Source: an uncultured Oscillospiraceae bacterium | Lineage (GTDB): Bacteria; Bacillota; Clostridia; Oscillospirales; Ruminococcaceae | NCBI GenBank assembly: GCA_900547385.1 | Contig: URGQ01000001.1 | Span: 62,001-126,000, forward strand | Length of the DNA: 64,000 nt | Reading direction: 5' to 3' | Shown here: one piece after another, positions 9,123 to 17,745 of the stretch | Position numbering within the stretch: position 1 is the first letter of the stretch | Layout: every line of letters begins with the position of its first letter | Translations under genes and position numbers: made by a program | The notes under the pieces: model-generated | Database searches by the model: none | What the model was told of the DNA's origin: nothing | What the model saw: the letters and a program-made list of their open reading frames with translations, nothing else

Positions 9123-9628
9123 GGTGTTTCCTCCTCGCCATAAACCAGGGTAAAGCTCGCATAATGATCTCCAGTATAGTAAATCAATCCATCATCCGAA
9201 TAGAGCAGCCGCTCCGCCCCGCGGAAGCCGCCCATATAGTTCACATCACACTCGTACCAGGTGCGTCCATCAGCTTCCGGCAACAGACCCTCGCGGTTGC
9301 CAAAGCGATCACCGCCAATGGATTTTCCTTCGGCTACTTCCCACAGGTTTCCCTGGGAAGCAGCCCACCCCAGTGCTTTCGCTTCCTGCTTGGTTAAATA
9401 GTTCTGTGGCAGATGGCCATAAAAATGCAGGTATTCTGCCACCTTCTCTGGCGTAGAATAGGAGCCATCCTCAACCAGCAGCGTGCCGTTTTCCTGCACC
9501 AGCGGGTCATCTTCTCCCATCGGTCGGGTTGTCATACCGCCGCAGGCAGGCAGCAACGCCAGCATCAGTACCGTCAGCAGAGCCAATAGAACCGCCGGAA
9601 AACGGCGGAGAAGAAGTTGTTTTTTCAC
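9119..9628 (-). CDS. Barnase-type ribonuclease with lipoprotein signal
   Basis: This 169-residue ribonuclease of the barnase/N1 family is very similar in order and spacing to Bacillus barnase: KVAEYLHFYGHLPQNYLTK, ALGWAASQGNL, GKSIGGDRFGNREG. Catalytic equivalents are E126, R140 and H155 (barnase E73, R87, H102), with K80 and R136 also kept. The N terminus has a signal peptide ending in the lipobox LLPAC with C29, so the mature enzyme should be anchored on the outer membrane face or released. The GTG at 9628 is chosen because AAGGAGGAG lies 8 nt upstream and the signal peptide then starts with basic residues. It is the first gene of the glycosidase operon. Confidence 0.92.
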   Translation of the reverse strand: MKKQLLLRRFPAVLLALLTVLMLALLPACGGMTTRPMGEDDPLVQENGTLLVEDGSYSTPEKVAEYLHFYGHLPQNYLTKQEAKALGWAASQGNLWEVAEGKSIGGDRFGNREGLLPEADGRTWYECDVNYMGGFRGAERLLYSDDGLIYYTGDHYASFTLVYGEEETP

Positions 9629-9659
9629 TGTGTGCTCCTCCTTATAAAAATACAGTTTA

Positions 9660-9668
9660 ATTGTACCA
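9660..9668 (-). promoter_or_regulatory. Extended -10 promoter of the barnase-glycosidase operon
   Basis: On the minus strand TGGTACAAT forms an extended -10 element about 32 nt before the barnase GTG. No good -35 hexamer is visible 16-18 nt upstream. Confidence 0.45.
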
Positions 9669-9792
9669 TACCGTGGGGAAAAATGATAGGCGCAGAGTAA
9701 CAGAGATTTTTCCGTAAAAGATGTGAAATATGCCCGCCCACTCCGTTCATAAATTGTTTTCATCTTAGCTTTAATCTTGTAAAGTTTGACGA

Positions 9793-9838
9793 TTGCAATG
9801 ACTATATAACTGCGCTATAATTGTTAGCATCCTAACAA
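9793..9838 (+). promoter_or_regulatory. Promoter and MarR operator
   Basis: TTGCAA (9793-9798) and a perfect TATAAT (9816-9821) are separated by 17 nt. Overlapping the end of the -10 is the inverted repeat TTGTTAG-CATC-CTAACAA (9821-9838), which fits a MarR-family operator placed to block initiation. The MarR gene starts 17 nt downstream, so autoregulation of the regulator and exporter operon is likely. Confidence 0.75.
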
Positions 9839-9855
9839 GATAGAAAGGAGCCAAT

Positions 9856-10314
9856 ATGAAGATAAAGCGTCCGTCTATATGCATGAAGATTAAAGGAATC
9901 TCCAACTTGATTCACCAAGAATTGGGCACCAATCGTGATACAGTCCACCCCGGAACCATGATGCAGAAAATGTTTTTGGGTTATTTAGAAGTACACGAGG
10001 ACCAGCCAGTCTTTCAAAAGGACTTGGAGTCAGCATTTCATATCCGGCGCAGCACCGCAACCGGCATATTGCAGATTATGGTGCGGGACGGATTGATCGT
10101 GCGGGAACCCGTGGAGGGCGATGCCCGCCTTAAACGACTGGTCCTAACACCGATCGCCATAGAACAGCTGGCGCAAATGCAGCAGGATATCCTGCGGGTA
10201 GAGCAGAAAGCGACTGCCGGATTAACCGGCGAAGAGTTGAAGACCCTTTATGTCCTGCTAGATAAAGTGATAGAAAACTTGACCCCTGGCAAGGAGGAAC
10301 GAACCATTGATTAA
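9856..10314 (+). CDS. MarR-family transcriptional regulator
   Basis: This is a 152-residue winged-helix regulator of the MarR family. The DNA-binding part reads DLESAFHIRRSTATGILQIM (recognition helix) followed by the wing RDGLIVREPVEGDARLKRLVL near residues 75-100, and C-terminal helices form the dimer interface. AAAGGAG precedes the ATG by 7 nt. Its stop overlaps the start of the first ABC exporter gene by 8 nt, so it very probably controls that exporter through the palindrome in its own promoter. The ligand is unknown. Confidence 0.9.
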   Translation: MKIKRPSICMKIKGISNLIHQELGTNRDTVHPGTMMQKMFLGYLEVHEDQPVFQKDLESAFHIRRSTATGILQIMVRDGLIVREPVEGDARLKRLVLTPIAIEQLAQMQQDILRVEQKATAGLTGEELKTLYVLLDKVIENLTPGKEERTID

Positions 10315-12037
10315 ACGACTGTCCCAATGCATACGGGAATATAAAAAAGACGCGATTCTCTCCCCTCTTTATGTACTGGTGGAATCGCTTTTGGATGTGG
10401 CCATCCCCTTTGTAATGGCTGGCCTAATTGATAAGGGTATAGAAGCTGGCAACATGAGCATGATCCTGCGATATGGTGCCATTCTAGTGGGTTTTGCACT
10501 GGTAGCGCTTACTTTTGGTGCACTGAGCGGCCGGAGCTGTGCACGCGCCACGGCAGGCTTTGCTCGCAATCTGCGGCATGATATGTTTCATCATCTGCAG
10601 GTATACTCCTTCTCCAATATTGATAAATTCAGCAGCGCTGGTCTGGTCACCCGTCTGACTACCGATGTGAGCAATGTGCAGAATGCTTTTATGATGATCA
10701 TTCGTACCCTTATCCGCTGCCCTGCCATGCTCATCTTCGCCATGGTCATGTCCTTTCGCATCAATCACGATATTTCTCTCATTTTCCTGGCCGTCATTCC
10801 CATCCTTGGTGTGGGGCTTTACCTTATCATCAAACATGTTCACCCCGTGTTTGAACGGGTCTTTAAGACCTATGACAGACTGAATGGCGTAGTGCAGGAG
10901 AATCTTTCCGGTATCCGTGTGGTAAAAAACTTTGTGCGCGAGGACCACGAGATCGAAAAGTTTGATACCATCTCCGGCACCATTTATAAGGATTTTTCAC
11001 TTGCCGAGCGCATCTTGGCCCTCAACTCCCCACTGATGCAAGGCTGTGTGTATGCCTGTATGATTTTGGTCTCCTGGCTGGGTGCCAAACAGATCGTCAT
11101 TGGAAATATGTCCACCGGAAACCTAATGAGCTTCTTCACCTACATCATGCAGATCCTTTCTAGTCTGATGATGCTTTCGATGGTATTTGTTATGATTACC
11201 ATGTCCCGTGCCTCCGCCGAGCGCATCGTGGAAGTGCTGGATGAGGAAAGTGATATCACCAACTGTGATAACCCTGTGTACGAGGTCAAAGACGGCAGTG
11301 TGGAATTCACTGATGTGAGCTTCAGCTATGCCAAGCGTCCCGATAAAACGGTGCTGGATGACATTGACCTGATTATCCCCTCTGGACAGACGGTTGGTAT
11401 TATCGGCGGCACCGGATCTTCCAAAAGCAGCCTAGTGCAGCTCATCCCCCGTCTGTACGATGTGACTGGCGGCTGTGTAAAGGTAGGCGGTATAGATGTC
11501 CGGAACTATGACCTGCAGACACTGCGGCACAATGTGGCGATGGTATTGCAGAAGAATACCTTGTTCAGCGGGACGATAAAGGAGAACCTGCGCTGGGGCA
11601 ACCCCGACGCGACCGACGAGGAGCTGGTACACGCCTGTCGTCTGGCGCAGGCCGATGACTTTATCCGCACCTTCCCCGATGGGTATGATACCTATATCGA
11701 GCAGGGCGGTACCAATGTTTCCGGCGGGCAGAAGCAGCGCCTGTGCATTGCCCGTGCAATCCTGCGCAAGCCGAAGATCCTTATTCTGGACGACAGCACC
11801 AGTGCCGTGGATACCAAGACTGATGCCCTGATCCGCCAGGCCTTCCGTGAGGAAATCCCCAATACCACAAAAATCATTATTGCCCAGCGCATCAGCTCGG
11901 TGATGGACGCCGACCAGATCGTTGTAATGGATAACGGCAGAATAAACGCCTGCGGCACCCACGAAGAACTGCTGGCCAATAATGAAATCTACCGTGAGAT
12001 CTATGAATCTCAACAGAAAGGGGGGCTGGAAGAATGA
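10307..12037 (+). CDS. ABC exporter half-transporter with degenerate ATP site
   Basis: This 576-residue protein joins six membrane helices to an ATPase domain and forms one half of a heterodimeric type IV (B-family) exporter. The ATPase part has the Walker A loop GGTGSSKSSL near residue 367, the signature NVSGGQKQR and the Walker B ILILDDSTSAVD. The Asp after Walker B replaces the usual catalytic Glu, as in the degenerate site of heterodimers such as TM287/288 and BmrC. The start is TTG at 10307 with AAGGAGG 9 nt upstream. It overlaps MarR upstream and its partner downstream by 4 nt. Drug or peptide efflux is the likely role. Confidence 0.9.
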   Translation: MIKRLSQCIREYKKDAILSPLYVLVESLLDVAIPFVMAGLIDKGIEAGNMSMILRYGAILVGFALVALTFGALSGRSCARATAGFARNLRHDMFHHLQVYSFSNIDKFSSAGLVTRLTTDVSNVQNAFMMIIRTLIRCPAMLIFAMVMSFRINHDISLIFLAVIPILGVGLYLIIKHVHPVFERVFKTYDRLNGVVQENLSGIRVVKNFVREDHEIEKFDTISGTIYKDFSLAERILALNSPLMQGCVYACMILVSWLGAKQIVIGNMSTGNLMSFFTYIMQILSSLMMLSMVFVMITMSRASAERIVEVLDEESDITNCDNPVYEVKDGSVEFTDVSFSYAKRPDKTVLDDIDLIIPSGQTVGIIGGTGSSKSSLVQLIPRLYDVTGGCVKVGGIDVRNYDLQTLRHNVAMVLQKNTLFSGTIKENLRWGNPDATDEELVHACRLAQADDFIRTFPDGYDTYIEQGGTNVSGGQKQRLCIARAILRKPKILILDDSTSAVDTKTDALIRQAFREEIPNTTKIIIAQRISSVMDADQIVVMDNGRINACGTHEELLANNEIYREIYESQQKGGLEE

Positions 12038-13956
12038 GTGCTGCTCCTAGAAGAGGCTTTACCGGCGGCAAGCGGGCCAAGGATGCCAGAGGAACATTGA
12101 AGCGCCTTATAGGCTACATCGCCAAAGGAAATAAAGCCCGGCTGGTATGTGTTTTTATTTTACTCATCATCAGTACAGTAGCCAGTGTTTCCGCCTCTCT
12201 TTTCCTCAAATCGCTGATCGATGATTATATCGCTCCGCTTATTGGACAGTCGGCACCAAGCTTCGCCCCGCTTCTTCAAGCTTTGACCATGATGGGGTGC
12301 ATTTACCTGGCCGGTATGCTGGCTTCCTACTTGCAGACACGGCTGATGATCCCCGTGGCGCAGGGCACCCTGAAAACCATAAGGGACGATATGTTTGCCC
12401 ACATGCAAACCTTGCCCATCAAGTACTTTGATACCCATACCCATGGCAATGTGATGAGCTACTACACCAACGATACCGATACCTTGCGGCAAATGATCAG
12501 CCAGAGCCTGCCCAACGCGGTCAGTTCCATCATCAGCATCACAGCAGTATTCATTGCCATGCTGAGTACCAGTGTGTGGCTTACCCTCCTCATGTTTGTC
12601 TTTTTGGGGTTGATGCTGTTCGTCGTAAAGAATGTAGGTGGCGGCAGCGCCAAATACTTTGTAAAGCAGCAGCAATCCCTTGGCAAAGTAAATGGCTTTG
12701 TTGAAGAAATGATCGGCGGGCAGAAGGTTGTCAAGGTTTTCTGCCATGAAGAACAAAATCAAAAGGACTTTGATGTACTCAATAATGAGTTCTGTGAAAA
12801 CGCTACAAAAGCAAACACCTATGCCAATATTATGATGCCTATTATGGGCAACCTTGGGCATTTACAGTATGTACTGGTTGCTATTGTGGGTGGTCTTTTG
12901 GCCATAGCCGCGGTACCCAATCTAACCCTGACCAGCATCGGTACAATGACACTGGGCAGCATTGCTTCTTTCCTGCAGCTCAGCCGCAGCTTTACCATGC
13001 CCATCAGCCAGGTTTCCCAGCAGATCAACTCTGTCGTCATGGCGCTGGCTGGCGCCGAGCGCATCTTTGAACTGATGGATGAACCCAGCGAAGAGGACCA
13101 TGGTGAAGTTGCGCTGGTAAATGCCGAAGAAAAAGACGGCACCCTGGCAGAGGCCGACCATCGAACCGGCATATGGGCCTGGAAAAAGCCACTGCCCGAT
13201 GGCAGCTATGAGCTGATTCGACAGCAAGGCCTGGTGACCATGAAAAATGTGGACTTTGCCTATGTTGAAGATAAGCCGGTTCTTCATGACATCACCCTGT
13301 ATGCTGAGCCCGGACAGAAGATCGCCTTTGTCGGTGCAACCGGAGCCGGTAAAACTACCATCACCAACCTTATCAACCGCTTTTATGATATCGCCGATGG
13401 CAAGATCCGTTACGATGGTATCAATATTAACAAGATCAAAAAGAGTGACTTGCGACGCAGCCTAGGCGTGGTCCTGCAGGATGTCAACCTTTTTACCGGT
13501 AGCGTAATGGATAACATCCGCTATGGACGACTGGATGCCACCGATGAAGAATGCATTGCGGCAGCCAAGCTGGCCAATGCGCACTACTTCATCTCCCATC
13601 TGCCGGATGGCTATAATACTATCCTTTCCGGTGATGGCGGCAATCTTTCTCAGGGGCAGCGCCAGCTCATTTCCATCGCACGGGCGGCAGTCGCCGATCC
13701 ACCCGTGATGATTCTTGATGAAGCCACCTCCAGCATTGATACCCGCACCGAGGTCATTGTACAGCGCGGCATGGACCAGCTGATGCATGGCCGAACGGTA
13801 TTCGTCATCGCGCATCGTCTCTCCACCGTGCAGAATGCCGATGTCATCATGGTGCTGGAACACGGACGCATTATCGAGCGTGGTACACACGATATGCTAA
13901 TCGCCCAAAAAGGGAAATACTATCAGTTGTATACCGGCGCCTTTGAGCTGGAATAA
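12034..13956 (+). CDS. ABC exporter half-transporter, catalytic partner
   Basis: This 640-residue ABC exporter subunit is the partner of the preceding protein. Six membrane helices occupy about residues 30-330, followed by an inserted acidic segment near 350-390. The ATPase domain then shows GATGAGKTT, the signature NLSQGQRQ and the canonical Walker B VMILDEATSSID with the catalytic Glu. The two genes together therefore give one full and one degenerate ATP site. The ATGA overlap with the upstream gene fits fixed one-to-one expression. A terminator follows 15 nt after the stop. Confidence 0.91.
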   Translation: MSAAPRRGFTGGKRAKDARGTLKRLIGYIAKGNKARLVCVFILLIISTVASVSASLFLKSLIDDYIAPLIGQSAPSFAPLLQALTMMGCIYLAGMLASYLQTRLMIPVAQGTLKTIRDDMFAHMQTLPIKYFDTHTHGNVMSYYTNDTDTLRQMISQSLPNAVSSIISITAVFIAMLSTSVWLTLLMFVFLGLMLFVVKNVGGGSAKYFVKQQQSLGKVNGFVEEMIGGQKVVKVFCHEEQNQKDFDVLNNEFCENATKANTYANIMMPIMGNLGHLQYVLVAIVGGLLAIAAVPNLTLTSIGTMTLGSIASFLQLSRSFTMPISQVSQQINSVVMALAGAERIFELMDEPSEEDHGEVALVNAEEKDGTLAEADHRTGIWAWKKPLPDGSYELIRQQGLVTMKNVDFAYVEDKPVLHDITLYAEPGQKIAFVGATGAGKTTITNLINRFYDIADGKIRYDGININKIKKSDLRRSLGVVLQDVNLFTGSVMDNIRYGRLDATDEECIAAAKLANAHYFISHLPDGYNTILSGDGGNLSQGQRQLISIARAAVADPPVMILDEATSSIDTRTEVIVQRGMDQLMHGRTVFVIAHRLSTVQNADVIMVLEHGRIIERGTHDMLIAQKGKYYQLYTGAFELE

Positions 13957-13971
13957 CATAAAAGCAAAAGG

Positions 13972-14007
13972 ATTCGGGTAAAGTTTTTGTTTTACCCGAA
14001 TTTTTTT
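13972..14007 (+). terminator. Terminator of the MarR-ABC operon
   Basis: ATTCGGGTAAA (13972-13982) pairs with TTTACCCGAAT (13991-14001) around an 8-nt loop and is followed by seven T residues. Confidence 0.9.
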
Positions 14008-14018
14008 GAAAAAAGGTC

Positions 14019-14047
14019 TTTACAAACTCCCCATGATATGCTATTAT
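14019..14047 (+). promoter_or_regulatory. Promoter of tRNA-Ala
   Basis: TTTACA (14019-14024) and TATTAT (14042-14047) are separated by 17 nt. The mature tRNA begins 23 nt after the -10 element. Confidence 0.7.
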
Positions 14048-14070
14048 AGTCAAGCAGTCCAAAAACACAT

Positions 14071-14146
14071 GGGGGCGTAGCTCACTTGGGAGAGCGCTTG
14101 ACTGGCAGTCAAGAGGTAGAGAGTTCGATCCTCTTCGTCTCCACCA
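14071..14146 (+). tRNA. tRNA-Ala (anticodon GGC)
   Basis: A complete cloverleaf can be folded. The acceptor GGGGGCG pairs with CGTCTCC, with two G-T pairs. The anticodon stem CTTGA/TCAAG encloses the loop CTGGCAG with anticodon GGC, which reads GCC alanine codons. The T loop contains TTCGATC and CCA is encoded. A promoter lies directly upstream and a terminator directly downstream, so it is transcribed as a single unit. Confidence 0.95.
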
Positions 14147-14154
14147 AAAGAGAT

Positions 14155-14184
14155 CCGCAGGAACACAGTTTCTGCGGTCTTTTT
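14155..14184 (+). terminator. Terminator of tRNA-Ala
   Basis: CCGCAG (14155-14160) pairs with CTGCGG (14172-14177) and a T-rich tract follows. A TATAAT at 14186-14191 just behind it may be the -10 element of the carrier gene downstream, but no matching -35 is visible. Confidence 0.8.
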
Positions 14185-14237
14185 GTATAATCGACCGACT
14201 GTTTTTGTTCCCGTTCCTCATCGACAAAGGAGACACC

Positions 14238-15602
14238 ATGAAAAAGAAACTGACCGTAAAAGAGTACATCTATGTTGCCAGCATGCTGTTTGGCTTGTTC
14301 TTCGGCGCAGGTAACCTCATCTTCCCCACTGCAGTGGGTCAGCTTGCCGGCCGCAATATGTGGAGCGCCATTCTGGGACTGCTGATTACCGGTGTTGGAC
14401 TGCCGCTGTTGGGTGTTGCAGCTCTGGGGCTTTCCCGCAGTGATGGTCTGTTTTCCCTCAGCAGCAAGGTAAACCGTCCCTATGCCTATTTCTTTACCTG
14501 TGCGCTGTACCTCACCATTGGTCCATTCTTTGCTATTCCCCGCTGCGCTACCGTTTCCTTCACCGTCGGGCTGGAACAGATCCTTCCCCAGAACGGCAAT
14601 ATGAAGCTGTATCTCCTGCTGTTCACGCTGGCGTTCTTTATTGCGGCGCTGCTGTTTTCTCTGCGCCCCGGCAAGATCCTCACATGGGTCGGCAAGATCC
14701 TCAATCCCTTCTTCCTGCTGTTCCTCGGCATCCTTGTCGTGGTAACGCTGGTCTCCCCCGCCGCCGTTCCCATTTCCAGTGTGGAGCCTATGGGCGGCTA
14801 CATCCAACAGCCCTTCCTCACCGGCTTTTTGGAGGGCTACAACACCATGGACGCCCTTGCAAGCCTTGCCTTCGGCATCATCGTGGTACAGGTCATCCGG
14901 GAACTGGGCGTTGATGAGCCCGGCGCCGTAGCACGCAATACCGCCAAGGCCGGTATCTTCAGCTGCCTGTTCATGGGGCTTATCTATGTTGCCGTCACCG
15001 CCATGAGCGCCAAGAGCCGCGGCGTACTGCCCGCAGCCGAAAACGGCGGTGTAGCGCTGGCGCAGATCTCTCAAACCTTCCTCGGCCGGATCGGTCTGCT
15101 GATCCTCGCCGTCACCGTAACGCTTGCCTGCCTCAAGACCGCCGTCGGCCTTATCACCAGCTGCTCCGAGACCTTTACCGGCCTGTTCCCCAAGGGTCCC
15201 GCTTACCGGGTCTGGGCGGTCATCTTCACGCTGGTTTCCCTCATTTTCGCCAATTTCGGTCTTTCCGCCATCATCGATTATGCCGTTCCGGTGCTGATGT
15301 TCCTCTACCCGCTGGCCATCGTGCTTATCCTGCTGGCGCTGTTCGGCAAGTTCTTCTCCCACGATAAGAAGGTCTATAACTGGGTCATCAGCCTTACGCT
15401 GATCTCCGCCCTTTATGACCTGCTGCGCACCCTGCCCGCCGCTCTGCGTGCCGCCTGCCACCTCGATGGCATCATCGAAGCGATCGGTAGCGTTCTGCCC
15501 CTTGCGGGCCTCGGTCTCGGCTGGATCTGCCCCGCCGCCGTCGGTCTTGTCATCGGTCTTGTGGCACACAGCACCGCCAAGGCCAAAAAACAGACCGCAT
15601 AA
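14238..15602 (+). CDS. brnQ: Branched-chain amino acid carrier, LIVCS family
   Basis: This 454-residue inner-membrane protein of the branched-chain amino acid:cation symporter (LIVCS/BrnQ) family has about twelve membrane helices. The N-terminal segment MLFGLFFGAGNLIFPTAVGQ is the family signature, and SRSDGLFSLSSKVNRPYAYF near residue 75 is also typical. It should take up leucine, isoleucine and valine with Na+ or H+. The ATG at 14238 is preceded by AAAGGAG at 9 nt. It stands alone between the tRNA terminator and its own terminator. Confidence 0.92.
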   Translation: MKKKLTVKEYIYVASMLFGLFFGAGNLIFPTAVGQLAGRNMWSAILGLLITGVGLPLLGVAALGLSRSDGLFSLSSKVNRPYAYFFTCALYLTIGPFFAIPRCATVSFTVGLEQILPQNGNMKLYLLLFTLAFFIAALLFSLRPGKILTWVGKILNPFFLLFLGILVVVTLVSPAAVPISSVEPMGGYIQQPFLTGFLEGYNTMDALASLAFGIIVVQVIRELGVDEPGAVARNTAKAGIFSCLFMGLIYVAVTAMSAKSRGVLPAAENGGVALAQISQTFLGRIGLLILAVTVTLACLKTAVGLITSCSETFTGLFPKGPAYRVWAVIFTLVSLIFANFGLSAIIDYAVPVLMFLYPLAIVLILLALFGKFFSHDKKVYNWVISLTLISALYDLLRTLPAALRAACHLDGIIEAIGSVLPLAGLGLGWICPAAVGLVIGLVAHSTAKAKKQTA

Positions 15603-15623
15603 TAGATTCGTCACAGTAAAAGG

Positions 15624-15656
15624 CCTCCGAAGCAATCAGCTCCGGAGGTCTTTTTT
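15624..15656 (+). terminator. Terminator after brnQ
   Basis: CCTCCG (15624-15629) pairs with CGGAGG (15643-15648), followed by TC and six T residues. It separates brnQ from the convergent V-ATPase operon. Confidence 0.85.
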
Positions 15657-15666
15657 CATATTCATT

Positions 15667-16356
15667 TTAGGATGGCTGCCCGTTTTCCCGCAGGACCTCT
15701 GCATCGGCGGCGCGCTGCTCTAGGATAGCCTCCTTGAGAATCATATCCTTGACCTTCATCAGCCGGATGGTATTGGCGCGCTCGTTTTCATCCAGCTTCA
15801 TGGTGATGTAGCGGATGTTCTCCTGCATCTGCGGGATCTTGACATATTCCAGTGCATTCACCCGGCGGCGGGTCTTTTCTATCTCCTCCGCCAGCAGCTG
15901 CGTAGTCTTTTCAATCTCCGCCAGGCGCAGCATATCCCGGAATACCCCGGAAAGTGATGCCACTGCGTCATCCAGTTCTCCGCTGGTCTGGACATAGCCA
16001 TAGGGATAAGCGCTGCCGCCCTGATGCTCGGTAAAATGGTAACGGGGCACCTCCACTGACATGATATTCTCAAAGCTCATATCCAACTCCACACTGCGGC
16101 TGGGAATGAGCAGCGACTGCCCAAGCATCTCCGGTGTCATCAGCGCCGCCGCCACCGTAAAGGACGCATGCGCCTCGGAAAGGCCCTGTTCCACGCGCTG
16201 GCGCAAAGCACGGTTTTCCCGCACCGTCTCCATAAATTGCTTCATCAGCTCATCACGCTTATCCCGCAGCAGCTTGTGACCTCGTTGGGCAGTACGCAGC
16301 TGGCGTTTCAGGCGGGTCAGCTCCATGCGGGTAGGGTTAATGATTGTTCCCGGCAA
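15667..16356 (-). CDS. ntpD: V-type ATPase subunit D (central stalk)
   Basis: This 229-residue subunit D forms the rotating coiled-coil shaft of the V-type ATPase. The conserved N terminus INPTRMELTRLKRQLRTAQR is followed by two long helices. The C-terminal helix RRRVNALEYVKIPQMQENIR is the family signature. The start is a TTG at 16356 with GGAGGG a few bases upstream. It is the last gene of the nine-gene operon and lies 12 nt after subunit B. Confidence 0.95.
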   Translation of the reverse strand: MPGTIINPTRMELTRLKRQLRTAQRGHKLLRDKRDELMKQFMETVRENRALRQRVEQGLSEAHASFTVAAALMTPEMLGQSLLIPSRSVELDMSFENIMSVEVPRYHFTEHQGGSAYPYGYVQTSGELDDAVASLSGVFRDMLRLAEIEKTTQLLAEEIEKTRRRVNALEYVKIPQMQENIRYITMKLDENERANTIRLMKVKDMILKEAILEQRAADAEVLRENGQPS

Positions 16357-16368
16357 GTTGCTCCCTCC

Positions 16369-17745
16369 TTAGCTCTGCTGCGGCAGGTATTTTTCGATAT
16401 ACTCCGGCTTGATGCGCTTGAGCTCGCTCTTGGGCAACAGGCCCAGCAGCTGCCAGCCCAGGTCCAGTGTTTCCTCGATAGACCGGTTCTCCTCGCTGCC
16501 CTGCGAGACATACCGCCGCTCAAACTCATCGGCAAAGCGGGCATACTGCAGATCCACCTCGGAAAGAGCGGCTTCGCCCAAAATGGACATCAGCTCCTTG
16601 TTTTCCTTGCCGGTGGCATAGGCGGCGAAGAGCTGGTTCATGGTGCCGGAATGATCCTCCCGGGTCTTCCCCGTCCCGATTCCCTTATCCTTCAGACGGG
16701 AAAGTGAGGGCAATACATCCACCGGCGGGTTAATGCCCCGGCGGAACAGCTCCCTGGAAAGGATGATCTGGCCTTCCGTAATGTACCCCGTCAGGTCGGG
16801 GATAGGGTGGGTTTTATCGTCCTCCGGCATGGTCAAAATGGGTATCATGGTAATGGAGCCTTCCTTGCCCACCTGCCGGCCGGCCCGCTCATACATAGTG
16901 GCCAAGTCGGTATACAGGTAACCGGGATAACCACGGCGTCCGGGGACTTCTTTCTTGGCGGCGGAAATTTCCCGCAGCGCTTCAGCGTAGTTGGTGATAT
17001 CGGTGAGGATGACCAGCACATGCATTCCAAGGTCAAAGGCCAGGTACTCAGCGGCCGTCAGCGCCATACGCGGCGTGGCAATGCGCTCGACCGCCGGATC
17101 ATTGGCCAGGTTGGTAAACAGCACAGTGCGGTCGATGGCGCCGGTACGGCGGAACTCATTGACAAAGAATTCCGATTCCTCAAAGGTGATACCGATGGCG
17201 GCGAAAACTACAGCAAAGTTGCTCTCGCCATCCAGTACCCGCGCCTGACGGGCAATCTGAGCCGCCAGCTGGGCGTGCGGCAGACCGGAGCCGGAGAAGA
17301 TAGGCAGCTTCTGCCCTCTTACCAGGGTGTTCAGGCCATCAATGGTAGAGATGCCGGTCTGGATAAACTCATTGGGGTAGTTGCGGGCGGCTGGGTTCAT
17401 TGCCAGACCATTGATATCCCGGTATTCATCCGCCAAAATAGCCGGACCATCATCGATGGGCTGCCCCATGCCGTTAAAGACGCGTCCCAGCATATCGCTG
17501 GAAACAGCCAGCTGCAGGGGATGACCCAAAAACCGGATCTTGGACTCCGCCAGATTGATACCTGCCGAAGCTTCAAAGAGCTGCACCACAGCGGTATCGC
17601 CATTGACCTCCAGCACCTTGCAGCGGCGGGTGGTACCATCGGTCAGTTCGATCTCCGCTAGTTCATCATAGGTCACGCCCTGCACATGGTCCACTACCAT
17701 CAGCGGACCGGAGATCTCCCGGATCGTTTTATATTCACGGATCAC
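16369..17745 (-). CDS. ntpB: V-type ATPase subunit B (non-catalytic)
   Basis: This 458-residue non-catalytic subunit of the V1 head alternates with subunit A in the hexamer. Typical segments are REYKTIREISGPLMVVDHV at the start, LGRVFNGMGQPIDDGP near residue 85 and IPILTMPEDDKTHPIPDLTG near residue 315. The position of the P-loop reads IFSGSGLPHAQLAAQIARQ, lacking the GKT of subunit A, as expected. The start is GTG at 17745, overlapping the subunit A stop by 4 nt. Confidence 0.97.
   Translation of the reverse strand: MIREYKTIREISGPLMVVDHVQGVTYDELAEIELTDGTTRRCKVLEVNGDTAVVQLFEASAGINLAESKIRFLGHPLQLAVSSDMLGRVFNGMGQPIDDGPAILADEYRDINGLAMNPAARNYPNEFIQTGISTIDGLNTLVRGQKLPIFSGSGLPHAQLAAQIARQARVLDGESNFAVVFAAIGITFEESEFFVNEFRRTGAIDRTVLFTNLANDPAVERIATPRMALTAAEYLAFDLGMHVLVILTDITNYAEALREISAAKKEVPGRRGYPGYLYTDLATMYERAGRQVGKEGSITMIPILTMPEDDKTHPIPDLTGYITEGQIILSRELFRRGINPPVDVLPSLSRLKDKGIGTGKTREDHSGTMNQLFAAYATGKENKELMSILGEAALSEVDLQYARFADEFERRYVSQGSEENRSIEETLDLGWQLLGLLPKSELKRIKPEYIEKYLPQQS

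Noticed and set aside
14109..15635. 508-codon open frame antisense to brnQ
   Set aside because: It is a shadow of the BrnQ carrier: low-complexity, Gly/Asp/Gln-rich product, no ribosome-binding site, and it runs through the tRNA-Ala gene.
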